Of a stretch of 64,000 nt of DNA, positions 62,460 through 64,000 are shown in pieces. The DNA lies in assembly GCA_964489705.1 (NCBI GenBank), contig CAZAZQ010000010.1:62001-126000 (forward strand). Direction: 5' to 3'. Origin of the DNA: CAZAZQ01 sp964489705 (GTDB lineage Bacteria; Zixibacteria; MSB-5A5; GN15; FEB-12). The notes under the pieces are model-generated. The model saw only the letters and a list, made by a program, of their open reading frames with translations. It did not search any database and was not told where the DNA came from. Both the position numbers and the translations under genes were made by a program. Each line of letters opens with the position of its first letter. Within the stretch, counting starts at the first letter, position 1.

Positions 62460-64000
62460 CTACAGTTTCTTCAGCGTTTCGCGGGCGATTTTCAGGTTTT
62501 CCCCATGCAAACCGAGCTTGATGGCTTTAGTGAGGTTCTCCTTGGCTTCTTTTTTCCCTTCTTGGTACATCGCCATACCGATGTAGAAATACGGTTCCGG
62601 CTCGTCTTTGTATTTTCTCGATGCTTTGGTGGCTTCCCCACGACAGAGATCGTACCGCCCCGACTGGTAATGGACATAGCATAAGTTCATCCACACCTTG
62701 AGGTCGTGGTTGGCGTCAAAGAGTGCCCGGCGGGCAAGGTTCGCCGCTCGTTTGGCGTCGATTTTTTCCGAGGCAAGAAGGTGGGAGAAATAGTAATTGT
62801 TATCCACGTTAAATTCGGCTTTCACCAGGTTGTCTTCAAAAATATCGAACGCTTCCTGCCGTTTGCCCAAGCCGTAGAGAGCGCGGGCTTTTTGGACGGA
62901 TGCCGGTATGTTGGTCGGTTCCAGTTTCAGAGCATGTTCGGCGCGTTGGAGCGCCTGTTCGAAGTTGCCGTTGTCGTTGTCATACGAAGCGACAAGCGTT
63001 ACGGCATCGGCGTTTTCTTGTCCCACTTGTGCCAGAAGCGCAAAGAGCTCTTTTCGCTTATCGTTCTTAGTGGCACGCTCCAGCAGTGAATTCATCTCTC
63101 GGAAGCGAACCAGGTCGCCCTTGATAAGCGGGTAACTCTCTTTGAAAAGGGCGACCCCTTGCTCTATTTTGTTGTTTTCAACCAGGCATATCGCTTTGAG
63201 AACCGCCAATTCCGGAAAGGTTTTTTCAAACTGTGAATAGGCGCTGAAAAGGTTGACGGCTTTGCGGTGCTGTTTCAAGCGCCGGAACATATCGACCCAG
63301 TGTTCAAAAGCGGGACGGTAACGGGGGTTTTCTTCGAGAGCGCGGCGGTAGTAGGTTTGGGCGGAGTCATACTGCTGGACGAAGCGGTTAGCATAGATGT
63401 CGGCAAAGCCGGTCAGCCAGTCCGGATCTTGAGTATGATATTTTTTTAACACTGCCATCTCTTCTTGGTACTTTTCGTGATTGCCGATTCGGAAAAGGCA
63501 AAACGCCTTGCGCAAACGAACCTCCAGCCGGTTGATATAAACAGCGGGAACTCCTTCCAGTTGTTTTAATCCGTCTTGGTCGTCGAAGTAATCCGCGAAT
63601 AATAACGCTATGTAGTACCTCATGAATTCTTTGAAGACTTGGACATGGTTTTTCTTTGCCATCAATTGGGCGATGGCGGCGTAATTGGAGTTGAAGGTCA
63701 GGATATCCTTGAGATAACCGCGGGCTTGCATGTCGTAGATATAGCAGGTAACGGTTTCGGTGTTCGTGCGGGTAAAGTTGTCGCAAGCGTGGCGGGTCTG
63801 GGTATGGTCACCTTTGGCTTGGTAGTAAAAAAACTCCAAACCGGCGATGACTCTTTTGGGAGAGAGGTTTTTGGCTTTCAGACGGTTGATTATCTGTCGG
63901 GCTTCAAAAAAATAGTGATGCCGCAATGCCCGCCGGAATTGTTTCATCATCACCGCAAAATCATCGGGAGCAGCGGCGACCGCTTTTTGTCCCAAAACCA
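62460..64000 (-). CDS. TPR-repeat protein (5' end outside window)
   Basis: At least 513 residues; the frame stays open to the right edge, so the start is missing. It is built from helical pairs with TPR spacing (QTYYRRALEENPRYRPAFEH; LQRAEHALKLEPTNIPASVQ; YFYIGMAMYQEGKKEAKENL). No catalytic domain seen. TPR arrays hold protein complexes. It lies 40 bases before the sugar epimerase on the same strand and could be co-transcribed. Confidence 0.82.
   Translation of the reverse strand, partial: VLGQKAVAAAPDDFAVMMKQFRRALRHHYFFEARQIINRLKAKNLSPKRVIAGLEFFYYQAKGDHTQTRHACDNFTRTNTETVTCYIYDMQARGYLKDILTFNSNYAAIAQLMAKKNHVQVFKEFMRYYIALLFADYFDDQDGLKQLEGVPAVYINRLEVRLRKAFCLFRIGNHEKYQEEMAVLKKYHTQDPDWLTGFADIYANRFVQQYDSAQTYYRRALEENPRYRPAFEHWVDMFRRLKQHRKAVNLFSAYSQFEKTFPELAVLKAICLVENNKIEQGVALFKESYPLIKGDLVRFREMNSLLERATKNDKRKELFALLAQVGQENADAVTLVASYDNDNGNFEQALQRAEHALKLEPTNIPASVQKARALYGLGKRQEAFDIFEDNLVKAEFNVDNNYYFSHLLASEKIDAKRAANLARRALFDANHDLKVWMNLCYVHYQSGRYDLCRGEATKASRKYKDEPEPYFYIGMAMYQEGKKEAKENLTKAIKLGLHGENLKIARETLKKL

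Noticed and set aside
1..64000. tRNA, rRNA, CRISPR, insertion sequences or phage genes
   Set aside because: No cloverleaf-like intergenic sequence, repeat-spacer array, transposase or integrase motif was found; gaps are short and mostly explained by promoters and terminators.

Overview
The window looks like a chromosome segment of a Gram-negative (diderm) bacterium of the Fibrobacterota-Chlorobiota-Bacteroidota side of the tree, most likely a candidate phylum such as Zixibacteria. This is inference. The evidence is outer-membrane machinery (LptD-, LolA-, BamD-, TolQ/TolR/TolB-like proteins and a secretin), secreted proteins ending in a Por/FlgD-like C-terminal domain (NYPNPFNP ... KMLLLK), and several secreted proteins ending in paired type I dockerin repeats of the form found in FCB candidate phyla. 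Sequence identity alone would be needed to fix the phylum. Coding density is high, and I see no tRNA, rRNA, CRISPR array, insertion sequence or prophage.

Layout. 1-9162 holds the end of a zinc metallopeptidase gene, a secreted Por/FlgD-tail protein on the minus strand, a MATE exporter, an FAH-family enzyme and an LptD-like outer-membrane protein. 9247-22888 begins with HU under its own promoter and terminator. It continues with a tightly packed plus-strand run: ftsK-lolA-rimO-lytic transglycosylase-bamD-nadD-polA-coaE-transketolase-aminotransferase, closed by a strong terminator. 22950-28119 combines murein-peptide turnover (NlpC/P60 peptidase, dipeptide epimerase, amidase) with an exosortase-family protease and two small membrane proteins. 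28348-36397 has two secreted papain-like proteases flanking a membrane TPR protein and an ABC-2 exporter. 36613-44486 is a type IV pilus/type II secretion-like operon (pilB, pilC, two pilins, fused pilM-pilN, pilO, pilP, pilQ).

44510-47062 (minus) carries a MauE/rhodanese pair, an orphan 61-residue basic protein and a two-gene operon of an HTH protein plus a membrane coiled-coil protein. 47256-49463 encodes a large HYR/thrombospondin-3/dockerin protein. 49503-52799 is a Tol operon (tolQ, tolR, TonB/TolA-like, tolB) without pal, divergent from a small Met/His/Asp-rich lipoprotein. 53250-57189 is a three-gene operon headed by a MutL (glutamate-mutase-activator family) ATPase with no mutase beside it. 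57224-64000 has a methyltransferase divergent from a short RlmB-like rRNA methyltransferase, a dockerin fragment, a metallopeptidase with two chained leader mini-ORFs, a Nudix hydrolase, a sugar nucleotidyltransferase/epimerase pair and a TPR protein running off the right edge.

The genes together mostly serve envelope construction, division and extracellular display. The least explained units are the MutL cassette, the exosortase locus, the PilM-PilN fusion, the HTH/membrane-protein operon and the coupled mini-ORF leader at 59301. Several promoters share a TTGAC core and a TAT-start -10 hexamer at 16-17 bp, so a sigma-70-like code seems readable here.
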